Positions 27,513 to 38,595 of a stretch of DNA of 64,000 nucleotides are shown one piece after another. The DNA lies in assembly GCA_035642535.1 (NCBI GenBank), contig DASQSE010000121.1, positions 1 through 64,000 on the forward strand. Direction: 5' to 3'. Origin of the DNA: Jatrophihabitans sp035642535 (GTDB lineage: Bacteria > Actinomycetota > Actinomycetes > Mycobacteriales > Jatrophihabitantaceae). A program made the position numbers and the translations under genes. Position 1 is the first letter of the stretch. Each line of letters starts with the position of its first letter. The notes beneath the pieces were generated by a model. That model was not told the DNA's origin, did no database searches, and saw only the letters and a program-made list of their open reading frames with translations.

Positions 27513-27625
27513 ACCGCGTGGGAGAGCCGATCGTTCGGCGCCGAAGGGGCAACCTCCCCGGAACCTCTCAGGCACCAGGACCGCGCGGGTGAGGCCACTC
27601 TGGAGGGGCACTCCCGACAGACGGG
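27513..27625 (+). promoter_or_regulatory. glycine riboswitch (gcvT motif)
   Basis: The aptamer core is textbook: cgtgggagag, then a hairpin, cgccgaaggggcaa, a second hairpin, ccggaacctctcaggcacc and aggaccgcg (27513-27588). The following gaggccactctggagggg (about 27591-27608) looks like the start of a second, degenerate aptamer rather than a full tandem copy. It is placed 90 nt before gcvP, the expected target. Glycine binding normally turns the operon on. Confidence 0.92.
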
Positions 27626-27654
27626 GACGCTTTCACCGAAGCGGTGAGAGCGTC
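27626..27654 (+). promoter_or_regulatory. hairpin between riboswitch and gcvP (possible expression platform)
   Basis: A 13-bp stem (27626-27638 with 27642-27654, one G-U pair) closes an AAG loop. It lacks a U tract, so it may act as an anti-Shine-Dalgarno or Rho-linked element rather than an intrinsic terminator. The gcvP GGAG lies 13 nt downstream. Confidence 0.6.
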
Positions 27655-27678
27655 GGCCCGGATCATGGAGCACACCCG

Positions 27679-30528
<2,850 letters not shown>

Positions 30529-30535
30529 CCCATTT

Positions 30536-30556
30536 GGTAACGATTACCGCTAGGGT
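30536..30556 (+). promoter_or_regulatory. Fur/Zur-type operator overlapping the zur promoter
   Basis: The palindrome GGTAA-CGA-TTACC (30536-30548) is followed at once by the -10 hexamer TAGGGT (30551-30556), which ends 6 nt before the GTG start. This arrangement predicts autorepression of a leaderless zur message. Confidence 0.6.
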
Positions 30557-30562
30557 GGCGGG

Positions 30563-30970
30563 GTGACCGCTCGACAGCGCTCGACCAAGCAGGGTGCCGC
30601 AGTGCGCGACGCGCTGCAGGGCGCCGGCGGGTTCCGCAGCGCGCAGGACGTCTACACCGTGCTGCGTTCCGAGGGCGGCTCGGTGGGCCTGTCGACCGTT
30701 TACCGGCACCTGCAGTCACTGGTCGATGCGGGCGTCGTGGACGTCATCCAGACGCCGGACGGCGAGGCGACCTACCGCTACTGCGGCGACGCGGGCGAGA
30801 GTCGGCATCACCATCACCTAGTGTGTCGGCAGTGCGGGCGTACGAAGGAGATCGAGGGCCGTGCGGTGGAGCGCTGGGCCGGTGAGATCGCCCGGCAGCA
30901 CGGCTACACCGACGTCGACCACACCATCGAACTGTTCGGCCGCTGCTCCGATTGCGCGCGCCGGCCATGA
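30563..30970 (+). CDS. zur: Fur-family metalloregulator, probably Zur
   Basis: A 135-residue repressor. The winged helix (about 8-75) contains FRSAQDVYTVLR and STVYRHLQSLVDAG. The metal region has a His run (RHHHHLVC) with CxxC (CRQCG) and a second CxxC at the C-terminus (CSDC), the structural zinc site. Zn-type rather than Fe-type specificity is inferred from similarity to actinobacterial Zur; BosR/PerR-type sensing cannot be excluded. It is preceded by a self-like operator. The stop overlaps the next ATG. Confidence 0.85.
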   Translation: MTARQRSTKQGAAVRDALQGAGGFRSAQDVYTVLRSEGGSVGLSTVYRHLQSLVDAGVVDVIQTPDGEATYRYCGDAGESRHHHHLVCRQCGRTKEIEGRAVERWAGEIARQHGYTDVDHTIELFGRCSDCARRP

Positions 30971-31389
30971 GCGTGCTGCCCGAAGGCGCGTTCGGTGAGC
31001 GCGTCGCGCGCCGACTGCGCGAGGCGTACGTCATCTGGCTGACCACGGTCGCGAACGACGGCACGCCGCAGCCCAACCCGGTGTGGTTCATCTGGGACGG
31101 CGCCGACTCGATGGTCGTGTACAACCGCGCCGACTCACACCGGATGGCGCACATCGCGACGCGGCCGCAGATCGCGCTGCACCTCGACGGCAACGGCCGC
31201 GGCGGAGACGTCGTCGTGCTGGCGGCGACCGCACACCGCGACCCTGAGCTCCCGGCGCCGCACGAGAACGCCGAATACCTCGCGAAGTACGCCGACGGCA
31301 TGATGCGCGTGAGCGGCAGCCTCGAGCAGTTCTCCGTCGACTACTCCGTGCCGTTGCGCATCCAGATCCGGCGCATCCGCGGGTTCTGA
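30967..31389 (+). CDS. PPOX-class F420/FMN-dependent oxidoreductase-like protein
   Basis: A 140-residue split-barrel flavin or F420 binding protein. Typical features are VIWLTTVANDGTPQPNPVWF near residues 22-41, IALHLDGNG and a C-terminal RIQIRRIRGF. Such proteins reduce or bind small organic substrates with F420H2 in mycobacteria; the substrate is unknown. ATG 30967 overlaps the zur stop and its own stop overlaps the zincin start, so all three form one transcript. Confidence 0.82.
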   Translation: MSVLPEGAFGERVARRLREAYVIWLTTVANDGTPQPNPVWFIWDGADSMVVYNRADSHRMAHIATRPQIALHLDGNGRGGDVVVLAATAHRDPELPAPHENAEYLAKYADGMMRVSGSLEQFSVDYSVPLRIQIRRIRGF

Positions 31390-31727
31390 TGATCGCGGTC
31401 TCCCGCGCGCGCTTCGAGGAGATGGTCGGCGAAGCGCTCGACACGCTACCGCCGGCGCTGTCGAAGATGATGCGCAACGTGGCCGTGGTGGTCGAGGACG
31501 GCACCGACCCGCATCTGCTCGGCCTCTACCACGGCATCCCGCTCACCGAGCGGCTGTCGGACTACTCGGCCGTGCTGCCCGACAAGATCACGATCTACCG
31601 GCTCGCGATCTGCGCCCGCTGTGACACGGAAGAAGACGTCGTCGACGAGGTGCGCACCACGGTCGTGCACGAGGTCGGCCACCACTTCGGCATCTCCGAT
31701 CACCGGCTGCACGAGCTCGGCTGGTAG
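31389..31727 (+). CDS. small zincin-like metallopeptidase
   Basis: A 112-residue protein of the minimal zincin family (metallopeptidase family PF06262). The motif HEVGHHFGISDHRLHELGW (about 94-112) gives HExxHxxGxxD with the catalytic Glu and three zinc ligands. A YHGIPLTERLSDYSAVLPDK segment is typical. The cellular role is unknown. It starts at ATG 31389, overlapping the preceding TGA, and ends 8 nt from the convergent cyclase gene. Confidence 0.88.
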   Translation: MIAVSRARFEEMVGEALDTLPPALSKMMRNVAVVVEDGTDPHLLGLYHGIPLTERLSDYSAVLPDKITIYRLAICARCDTEEDVVDEVRTTVVHEVGHHFGISDHRLHELGW

Positions 31728-31735
31728 TCGGTTGT

Positions 31736-34180
31736 TCAGTGCAGCGTGCGGACCACATTCATCAGCCGATCCAGCTGACCCGTCAGCGACGGGTCGTCCT
31801 CGGCGAGTTTCGTAAGGGCCGGGACGGCTTCCTGCGACAGGGTCGCCGCCTCGTCGATCGCGCCCCGGCCGGCCAGGGCTTCGACGAGCAGCCCCATCGC
31901 GATGCCCGTCGGAAGCCGCACGCCGCCGGCCGCCCGCAGCGCTGAGCGCAACTCCTCCTCTGCGGCCTCGTAGGCCTGGCGGTCGAGCAGCAGCTCACCT
32001 CGGTTGCACTGGTTGACGGCCACGTTCAGCAGGTCGCCCGCCTCCCGGTGCGCCTCGATCGCGCGCCGCATGAGGTCCGCGGCCGCATCGAGATCGCCGG
32101 CGACGTAGTAGTACAAGGCCACGTTGCCCAGCTCGATGCCGCGCGCGTAGCGCACGGCGGGCTCGCGCTCGGTGAGCTCGAGCGCGGCTCGGCCGTAGGC
32201 CATGGCGGCTTCCTGGTCGCCCGCCTTGGACAACGTGAGCGCGGCAACCGCGTTCGCCTCGTACCGAGCCAGCGGGTCGTCCGTCGCGCGCGCGGCTGCC
32301 ACCAGGTCACGAACCCGCTGCACGAGGTCCGAGTCGGTGCTGGTCGACCAGCCCTGGCCGGCGGCCACCTCCGCGGCTGCGCTCTGCAGGACGATTTCGT
32401 CCGCCGTTGTCGGTAGCGGTCCGTTCAGGATGCGTGCGGCGAGTTCGCGGACGATGGTGGTGTCGCCGTTCTCCTGCATCCACACGCGCAGTCGCCGCAT
32501 CAGGGGGCTGAGGCCGGTCAAGCCCGCGTCCAGGCCCCAGCGCAAGGCCACCTGGACGCTGCGCACGGTGTCGATGTCGGGGTCCGCCCGGGCGCGCGCA
32601 CCCGGCGGCGGGGCTCCGTTGAGCGCCCACTGCACCAGTGCGTGGTGCGCGGCGCGCTCGAGGTCGGGCCGGTCGCGCAACTCGGCGCGGGCGACGTCGC
32701 GGATCGTGAGGAGGAGCCGGTACTGCCCGCCGTCCAGGTCGACCAGGCTGCGACGGGTCAGTTCGGGCAGTGCGGTCGCTCGTGCTAACGGCACGGCGGA
32801 GAGCATTTCCTTCGCGTCGGCGGCGCCGAACCGACCCGGAAACACAGCCAGACTGAGCAGAGCGCTGTGCTCGGCGTCGTCGAGCAGGCGCAGGCTCCAC
32901 ACGACGAGATCGCGCAAGGTGCGCTGGTGCCGGTGACCGCTGCGTCGCAACAACTTGAGCTCACCGGCGTCGAGCGCTTCGGCCAGCTCGTTGACCGGCA
33001 TGCTGGGCGTGCGCGCGGCCGCCAACTCGAGCGCGAGCGGCAGACCGTCGAGCTGGCGGCAGATGTGCGACACCGCCGGCAGGTCCGCTTCGCCGAATAC
33101 GACGCCGACGGCCGCTGCCCGCTCCGCGAAGAGGCGTTCCGGATGGTCGAGCGGCTGGAGCCGAAGCACCTGCTCGCCCTCGACCTCGAGCGCCTCCCGG
33201 CTCGTGGCGAGTATGCGCAGTGCAGGGCAGCGCGCGGCGAGCTCGGCGACAAGCTCTGCCACCGCCTCGATCAGGTGCTCGCACCCGTCGAGGGCGATGA
33301 GCAGTTCGCCGCGCCGCTCCACCTCCCGGGCCAGCGCGTCGACCGCCGCGCCGGCGTCGATCCCGAGCGACGCTGCGACGACATCCGCCAGCTGCGCGGG
33401 GTCGTCGACTGCGGACAGTTCCGCGAGCCATGCCCCGCCCGCGTAGCGCTCGGCATCGGCGGAGGCCAGCTCGCTCGCCAGCCGGCTCTTGCCGAGTCCG
33501 CCCGGGCCGGTGATCGTCACGATCCCGGGTGACTCGAGCAACTGCCGCAGCGTGTCGATGTCGCGGTCGCGGTCGAGGAAGGACGTCCGCGCTGCAGCCA
33601 CGTTCGTCCGCCGCGCCGGCTCGGCACGCGGTGGAGTCGGATCGCCGAGCACCCGCCACAGCACGACAGGCTCGGCGATGTCCTTGAGCCGGAAGCTTCC
33701 GAGCCGTTCGCCACGCGGCGCGTTGAGGTCGTGCTGCACGCTTTCGGAGACGATCACCTGGCCCGCGCCCGCGGTGGATGCCACCCGCGCGGCGTGGTGC
33801 ACGGTCAGCGAGACGTACTCGTCGCCGAGCGGTGCCGCGTGGCCGGTGTGCGCGCCGGCGCGGATGCGGAGGACGAGCGCGGTGGGGTTCTTCGCCGCCT
33901 CGGCCGCCGACGATTCGAGACGGCCTTGGATCTCGGTGAGCGCATCGAGCGCGGCCGGCGCGGTCGGGAAGGCGAGAAACGCGCCGTCGCCTTCGGTGCT
34001 GACGACCGCTCCGCCGAACGCTTCGGTCGTCGTTGCGATGAGCTCGTGCATCTGCCGCAGCGCCGCGACGTACACATCACCGAAGCGGGTGAAAGCCTGC
34101 GTGCTGCCGACGACGTCCGTGAACGCGAACGTGACTCGACCCGCCGGAAGTGCCCTCCCCACGGCACGATTGAACATCAT
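31736..34180 (-). CDS. class III nucleotide cyclase with NTPase and TPR domains
   Basis: An 814-residue signalling protein. Residues about 12-180 form a class III adenylate/guanylate cyclase domain with both metal aspartates (FAFTDVVGSTQAF and VSTEGDGAFLAF). A STAND-type NTPase follows with Walker A TITGPGGLGKSRLA near 230 and Walker B-like LLIALDGCEHL. The C-terminal third is alpha-helical TPR-like repeats (ALYYYVAGDLDAAADLMRRA). It resembles M. tuberculosis Rv0386/Rv1358/Rv2488c but lacks a LuxR DNA-binding domain. The first of two ATGs (34180) is chosen. It is divergent from a cyclic-nucleotide-binding protein gene 96 nt away. Confidence 0.87.
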   Translation of the reverse strand: MMFNRAVGRALPAGRVTFAFTDVVGSTQAFTRFGDVYVAALRQMHELIATTTEAFGGAVVSTEGDGAFLAFPTAPAALDALTEIQGRLESSAAEAAKNPTALVLRIRAGAHTGHAAPLGDEYVSLTVHHAARVASTAGAGQVIVSESVQHDLNAPRGERLGSFRLKDIAEPVVLWRVLGDPTPPRAEPARRTNVAAARTSFLDRDRDIDTLRQLLESPGIVTITGPGGLGKSRLASELASADAERYAGGAWLAELSAVDDPAQLADVVAASLGIDAGAAVDALAREVERRGELLIALDGCEHLIEAVAELVAELAARCPALRILATSREALEVEGEQVLRLQPLDHPERLFAERAAAVGVVFGEADLPAVSHICRQLDGLPLALELAAARTPSMPVNELAEALDAGELKLLRRSGHRHQRTLRDLVVWSLRLLDDAEHSALLSLAVFPGRFGAADAKEMLSAVPLARATALPELTRRSLVDLDGGQYRLLLTIRDVARAELRDRPDLERAAHHALVQWALNGAPPPGARARADPDIDTVRSVQVALRWGLDAGLTGLSPLMRRLRVWMQENGDTTIVRELAARILNGPLPTTADEIVLQSAAAEVAAGQGWSTSTDSDLVQRVRDLVAAARATDDPLARYEANAVAALTLSKAGDQEAAMAYGRAALELTEREPAVRYARGIELGNVALYYYVAGDLDAAADLMRRAIEAHREAGDLLNVAVNQCNRGELLLDRQAYEAAEEELRSALRAAGGVRLPTGIAMGLLVEALAGRGAIDEAATLSQEAVPALTKLAEDDPSLTGQLDRLMNVVRTLH

Positions 34181-34276
34181 GTCGGGCCCGCGGGCGAGCA
34201 ACGAATACTTCGCGTAGCAGTCGGGTCTTGCTACCGTGCCCGCGAAGCGCGGGTGCGCTGTTACGGGGGAGGAACG

Positions 34277-35275
34277 ATGCGCGTCGAATGCACCGTCTTG
34301 TCGGTTTCGTGGATTCCGTCCGAAGCTGTGACGGGCCCGATGAAGCTCGGTTTCGCCACCGGGCTGAGCCATTACGACTCGGCGCCACCGGACCGGATCA
34401 CGCCCGACGGGTTGGCGACGCTGCGCGACGCCGACGCGTTCCGGTTCGCGAACCAGCTGACCGTGTGGGCGGAGTTCGACGGCAATCGTCCGGTTGATCA
34501 CGGTTGCACCGGCGGCCTGATGATGGGCGCGACGACGGTGCGGATGGGGCCGTTCGACGCAACCTTCGCCGCCGTCCCGATGCCGGATGTGACGTCCGAG
34601 GCACAGCTCGGCGACGGCTTCGTCACGTACACGCAGACGGCCGGGGGACGGACCGCGCTCCCGCTGCCGCGCAAGATCAACAAGCCGCCCTACCTGCGCA
34701 TCCAGGCACCGCTCGTGTGGACGACACTGCGCCTGACCGTCCACGCCGACGGCCGGGCCACGCCGGAATTGGTGGGCGCGAGCCCGTTCCCGCGGCACTG
34801 GGTGTACGACGCTGACGGCGCCCTGGCGCTGAAGGCCGGCGTCGCCGACTGGAAGGAATGGGTCGGCCAGCCGTCGTGGACGAACACGCCGTGGGGCGAA
34901 GAGGACTCGCCGGTCGTGGTCGCGCAGGCAGAGACGGCGCTCGAACGCGAGCTCTCGACGCTGCTCATGCATGGCGCGCACAAGCCGAAGATCCGCACCC
35001 TCGAAGCGGGCGAGGTGCTCGCCCAGCAGGGCGAGCCCGGCGACTCGTTGTTCCTGCTGCTGGACGGCATCCTCGACGTCCAGCACGACGGCCGCAGCCT
35101 CGGCGATCTCGGTCCGGGCGCAGTGGTGGGGGAGCGCGCCGTTCTGGAGAGCGCGGCGCGCACCGCGACGTTGATCGCCAGGACCGCCGTCCGCATCGCG
35201 GAGGCGCCGGCCGATGCCATCGACCGCGCCGCGCTCGCCGAACTAGCTCAGGGTCACCGCCGCGAGCTCGACTGA
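34277..35275 (+). CDS. protein with C-terminal cyclic-nucleotide-binding domain
   Basis: A 332-residue protein. Residues about 1-215 form a beta-rich domain that I do not recognise with confidence; it has some resemblance to acetoacetate-decarboxylase-like folds (TGLSHYDSAPPDR, PRKINKPPYLRIQAP). Residues about 230-325 look like a cNMP-binding domain: IRTLEAGEVLAQQGEPGDSL, FLLLDGILDVQHDGR, LGDLGPGAVVGERAVLE and AARTATLIA, where GERAVL-x3-ART is the phosphate-binding cassette. ATG 34277 has a strong GGGGGAGGAA site. The divergent neighbour is a nucleotide cyclase, so it may be the receptor. The 3' end overlaps ipdC by 22 nt. Confidence 0.8.
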   Translation: MRVECTVLSVSWIPSEAVTGPMKLGFATGLSHYDSAPPDRITPDGLATLRDADAFRFANQLTVWAEFDGNRPVDHGCTGGLMMGATTVRMGPFDATFAAVPMPDVTSEAQLGDGFVTYTQTAGGRTALPLPRKINKPPYLRIQAPLVWTTLRLTVHADGRATPELVGASPFPRHWVYDADGALALKAGVADWKEWVGQPSWTNTPWGEEDSPVVVAQAETALERELSTLLMHGAHKPKIRTLEAGEVLAQQGEPGDSLFLLLDGILDVQHDGRSLGDLGPGAVVGERAVLESAARTATLIARTAVRIAEAPADAIDRAALAELAQGHRRELD

Positions 35276-36327
35276 GCGTCCACCAGGGACGGCAGCTTGC
35301 CGATGATCGCCTCCGCGTCCGTAACGATGCGTTCGATCAGTTCGCGGCAGGACGGCAGGTCGTCCAACAGGCCGACGACCTGACCGCTGGCGAGCACGCC
35401 CGCCTGTGTGTTGCCCTCGACCAACCCGGCCCGCAAGAGCATCGGCGTGTTGGCCGCCATCACCAACTGCGCCCAGCTCTGTTCCTTGCCGTGCTTGGTG
35501 GCGAGCCCCTCGCGGATCATCTCCGGCCAGCGCAGCCGCGTCATGCGCTTGAAGCGGCCTGCGTTGCGCACCGCGTGGTACAGCCCGACCGCCCGGCTCG
35601 ACTGTTCCAGATGCTCGACGAGATCGGTGCGCAGCACGCGATGCGCCATGCCGTCCACGCGCGTCGTCACGACGGTGCCGTCCAGCCCGTAGCCGAGGTA
35701 GAGCCGCTTAACCTCGTCGGGGACGGTGCTCTCCTGTGTCAGCAGGAAGCGGGTGCCCATCGCGATGCCGGCGCCGCCGTAGGCCAGCGCGGCCGCCAGC
35801 CCGCGGCCGTCGAAGAAGCCGCCGGCCGCGATCACCGGGATGTCCACCGCGTCGAGTACGGACGGCAACAGCAGCGTGGTCGCCACACCGCCGGTGTGCC
35901 CGCCGCCCTCACCGCCTTGGACGAGCACCGCGTCCGCGCCCCAGTCGGCGACCTTCCGGGCATGCTTGGCGGCACCGATCGACGGGACGACCACACATCC
36001 CGCCGCCTTCAGCCGTTCGACGAACGCCTGCTTCGGTGCGAGCGCGAACGAGGCGACGCGCACTCCGCGTTCGATCAGCAGCTCGACCCGATCCGGCGCG
36101 TCGGCGGCGTCGGCGCGCAGATTGACGCCGAACGGCTGGTCGGTCCGGCTGCGCGTCTCGTCGATCGCGGCGACGAGCTGGTCGAAGGTCATCGTGGCGC
36201 TGGCCAGGATGCCGAGCCCACCCGCCTCTGCGGTGGCCGCGACCAGCCGCGGTCCGGCGACCCAGCCCATGCCCGTCTGCACGATCGGGTGGCGCACGCC
36301 GACGAGCTCGGTCAGCGCCGTCTTCAT
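35254..36327 (-). CDS. ipdC: IpdC-like enzyme, steroid ring C/D degradation (nitronate monooxygenase family)
   Basis: A 357-residue FMN-binding TIM barrel. Features are TALTELVGVRHPIVQTGMGW at the N-terminus, ADAVLVQGGEGGGHTGG (catalytic-His region of the family), IPVIAAGGFFDGRGLAAALA and GTRFLLTQES. Its place downstream of ipdA-ipdB matches Rv3553 (IpdC), which acts as a carboxyl-reductase/dehydrogenase on the HIP-derived CoA thioester in ring C/D breakdown. ATG 36327 overlaps the ipdB stop. Controlled through the KstR2 operator at 38596. Confidence 0.88.
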   Translation of the reverse strand: MKTALTELVGVRHPIVQTGMGWVAGPRLVAATAEAGGLGILASATMTFDQLVAAIDETRSRTDQPFGVNLRADAADAPDRVELLIERGVRVASFALAPKQAFVERLKAAGCVVVPSIGAAKHARKVADWGADAVLVQGGEGGGHTGGVATTLLLPSVLDAVDIPVIAAGGFFDGRGLAAALAYGGAGIAMGTRFLLTQESTVPDEVKRLYLGYGLDGTVVTTRVDGMAHRVLRTDLVEHLEQSSRAVGLYHAVRNAGRFKRMTRLRWPEMIREGLATKHGKEQSWAQLVMAANTPMLLRAGLVEGNTQAGVLASGQVVGLLDDLPSCRELIERIVTDAEAIIGKLPSLVDAQSSSRR

Positions 36328-37055
36328 GCCGGGACTTCCTTGTCGCGCAGGCCCTTCGGGTCGAGCACTTCGCGCAGCAGCTTGAGCTCCTCGTCGGTCG
36401 GCTCCCGGCTTGTCGGGACGTCGTCCGGTACGACGAGCCGGAAGCCCGTCGCGGCGCACACCTGCTCGACCGGCACGCCGGGATGCACGGACGCGATGCG
36501 CATCGTGCGTTCCGGGGTGGCGAAGTCGAGCACGGCGAGGTTGGTGACGACCCGATGGACGTCGTGGAAGCGACCGGCCGCACGGTCGTAACCGACGCCG
36601 GAGACGAAGTCGACGGTGGGGACGAAGACGCGCGGCGCATGTCGAGCCACCCAGTAGCTCGTCCGGTGGTTCACCGTGTTGCCGGGCGCGCCGCGGGCCC
36701 CGAACATCTGCCGGGTCGGCCGCGCGTGGTCGCCGAGGCAGGAGATGTTCTGGTTGCCGTGCCGGTCGATCTGGTTGGCGCCCATCACGACGTGCCGGGT
36801 GCCGGCGGCGACGACGTCGAAGACCAGCCGGTACGGCAACCACCCCTCGAGCGGTGCAGCAGCGCCGAGCGGCGGCGCGTCGGCGAGCAGGTAGGCCTCG
36901 CCGTCGGAGATGAGCAGGTCAGGGTTGCTGGTGAGCCGGGCCAGCCGCGCGCCGAGCAGCGGCATCGTCCCCATCGGGCTCGCGAGGATCTCCCCGTCCG
37001 CGGCGAACAGGTCCGCGCAGGCCACCGCGCAGACCTCGGCGCGCGTGACGTTCAC
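36324..37055 (-). CDS. ipdB: IpdB, beta subunit of COCHEA-CoA hydrolase
   Basis: A 243-residue CoA-transferase-fold protein. IpdAB hydrolyses the last ring (ring C) of the COCHEA-CoA intermediate in cholesterol breakdown rather than transferring CoA. Typical segments are LLISDGEAYLL, VVMGANQIDRHGNQNIS and VHPGVPVEQVCAATGF. GTG 37055 overlaps the ipdA stop (GTGA) and the stop overlaps ipdC. In M. tuberculosis the order is the same (Rv3551-Rv3553). Confidence 0.9.
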   Translation of the reverse strand: MNVTRAEVCAVACADLFAADGEILASPMGTMPLLGARLARLTSNPDLLISDGEAYLLADAPPLGAAAPLEGWLPYRLVFDVVAAGTRHVVMGANQIDRHGNQNISCLGDHARPTRQMFGARGAPGNTVNHRTSYWVARHAPRVFVPTVDFVSGVGYDRAAGRFHDVHRVVTNLAVLDFATPERTMRIASVHPGVPVEQVCAATGFRLVVPDDVPTSREPTDEELKLLREVLDPKGLRDKEVPA

Positions 37056-37819
37056 CGTGCCGCCTCGACGTACTCCCGCTGCGCCGCTTCGTCGCGTCCG
37101 TAGTCGGGGACGCACGAGGTGAAGCCGGCGCCGCCCGGCGCTTCGACCACCGCGTCGACCATCATCCGGTTGAGCAGCATCGCCTGTGGCGGCGCGCTCG
37201 CGATGAGGTCGGCGGTCGGCAGGACGCGCTCGCAGGACACCACCCGATACGTCGCGGCGAGGCAGAACAGATCGTCGAAGTACGGATCCGGGCCGAGGTA
37301 GGCGGCGTTGCCGTGCGCGTCGGCGCGATTGAGATGCACGAAGGCCACGTCGAGGTGCAGTGCCGGCATCGCGACGAGTTCCTCACCGTGGTCGTACGGG
37401 GAGCGGACGGTGCGGATGCCGGGGTAGTACGTGAGCACGTCGGAGCCGAGTCCCGCGCGGATCGGCAGGAACGGCAGCCGCTGTCCCGCCGCACGCAGCC
37501 CGGCGACCACCATGCCCTCGTCGAGCTCGCGTACCGCAATCGCGCCGGACTCGCGCGCGCGTGCGAAGTTCGGGTCATACGGGATCGAATCGAGCGAGAC
37601 GAAACCGAAGACAAGCTCGCGCACCTTGCCTGCTGCGCAGAGCAGGCCGACGTCCGGCCCGCCGAACGAGACGACCGTCAGATCGCGGACCGGCGTGCGG
37701 AGGATCGCGTCGACGAGCGCCATCGGCTTGCGGCGCGAGCCCCAGCCGCCGATGCCGATGGTCATGCCGTCGCGCAGCCCGGCGACGGCCTCGTCCGGGG
37801 AGCTCCGCTTGTCCTTCAC
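37052..37819 (-). CDS. ipdA: IpdA, alpha subunit of COCHEA-CoA hydrolase
   Basis: A 255-residue alpha subunit of the same complex. The N-terminus has GMTIGIGGWGSRRKPMALV, the CoA-transferase family glycine-rich loop, followed by VHLNRADAHGNAAYLGPDPY. GTG 37819 overlaps the echA20 stop by 4 nt and the stop overlaps ipdB. The chain echA20-ipdA-ipdB-ipdC thus has three successive 4-nt overlaps, which implies strict translational coupling. Confidence 0.9.
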   Translation of the reverse strand: MKDKRSSPDEAVAGLRDGMTIGIGGWGSRRKPMALVDAILRTPVRDLTVVSFGGPDVGLLCAAGKVRELVFGFVSLDSIPYDPNFARARESGAIAVRELDEGMVVAGLRAAGQRLPFLPIRAGLGSDVLTYYPGIRTVRSPYDHGEELVAMPALHLDVAFVHLNRADAHGNAAYLGPDPYFDDLFCLAATYRVVSCERVLPTADLIASAPPQAMLLNRMMVDAVVEAPGGAGFTSCVPDYGRDEAAQREYVEAAR

Positions 37820-38586
37820 CGGGTGCCCTCCACGAAGGCGTCGCGATGCTCGTCGGCCGTACCGGCGAGGTTCAGCTCGAAGGTGAAGCCCTGCTCGTAG
37901 CGATAGCTGCGGTGGACGTCGACGGGATCGATCCCGTTCAATGCCTCTTTCGCGGCCCGGATGACGCGGGTGTCCTTGGCCGCGACCTCGCGCGCGACCG
38001 CGAGCGCGGTTTCGTCGAGTTCGGCGCGCGGGACGATCCGATACACCGAGCCGTGCTGCGCCAGCGTCGCCGCGTCGACGGTGGCCGCGGTGTAGTACAT
38101 CGCGCGCATCAGGTGCTGCGGCACCAGCCGGGCGAGGTGGGTGGCCGCGCCCAGGGCGCCGCGATCGACCTCCGGCAGGCCGAAGGTGGCGTCGTCCGCG
38201 GCCACCACGATGTCGGCGTTGCCGACGAGCCCGATGCCGCCGCCCAGGCAGAACCCCTGCACCGCCGCGACGACCGGAACGGCGCAGTCGTACACCGCGG
38301 CGAAGGCAGCGTGGCAGCCGCGGTTGGCGCCGATCAACGCGTCGAAGCCGCGGGTGCCCTGCATCTCCTTGATGTCGACGCCCGCATTGAAGCCGCGCCC
38401 CTCGGCGCGCAGCACGACGGCGTGCACCGCGGGATCCTGGCCCGCGGATCGGACGGCTGCGGCGAGGTCGAACCAACCCTGCACCGGCAGCGCGTTGACG
38501 GGCGGGTAGTCGACCGTGACGACCGCAACCGCGCCGTCCGCCGACGTGCTGATGCCCACCGCGTCCGCCTTCCCGCGGGCTTCCAT
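37816..38586 (-). CDS. echA20: EchA20, crotonase-family ring C/D enzyme
   Basis: A 256-residue crotonase. Oxyanion-hole segments are RAEGRGFNAGVDIKEMQG and AVQGFCLGGGIGLVGNADI. EchA20 (Rv3550) hydrolyses the ring D of HIEC-CoA in steroid catabolism. ATG 38586 is preferred over ATG 38619, because the longer form would overlap the KstR2 operator and add residues not typical of the family. First gene of a four-gene operon and divergent from an SDR gene. Confidence 0.9.
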   Translation of the reverse strand: MEARGKADAVGISTSADGAVAVVTVDYPPVNALPVQGWFDLAAAVRSAGQDPAVHAVVLRAEGRGFNAGVDIKEMQGTRGFDALIGANRGCHAAFAAVYDCAVPVVAAVQGFCLGGGIGLVGNADIVVAADDATFGLPEVDRGALGAATHLARLVPQHLMRAMYYTAATVDAATLAQHGSVYRIVPRAELDETALAVAREVAAKDTRVIRAAKEALNGIDPVDVHRSYRYEQGFTFELNLAGTADEHRDAFVEGTR

Positions 38587-38595
38587 ACCCAAACA

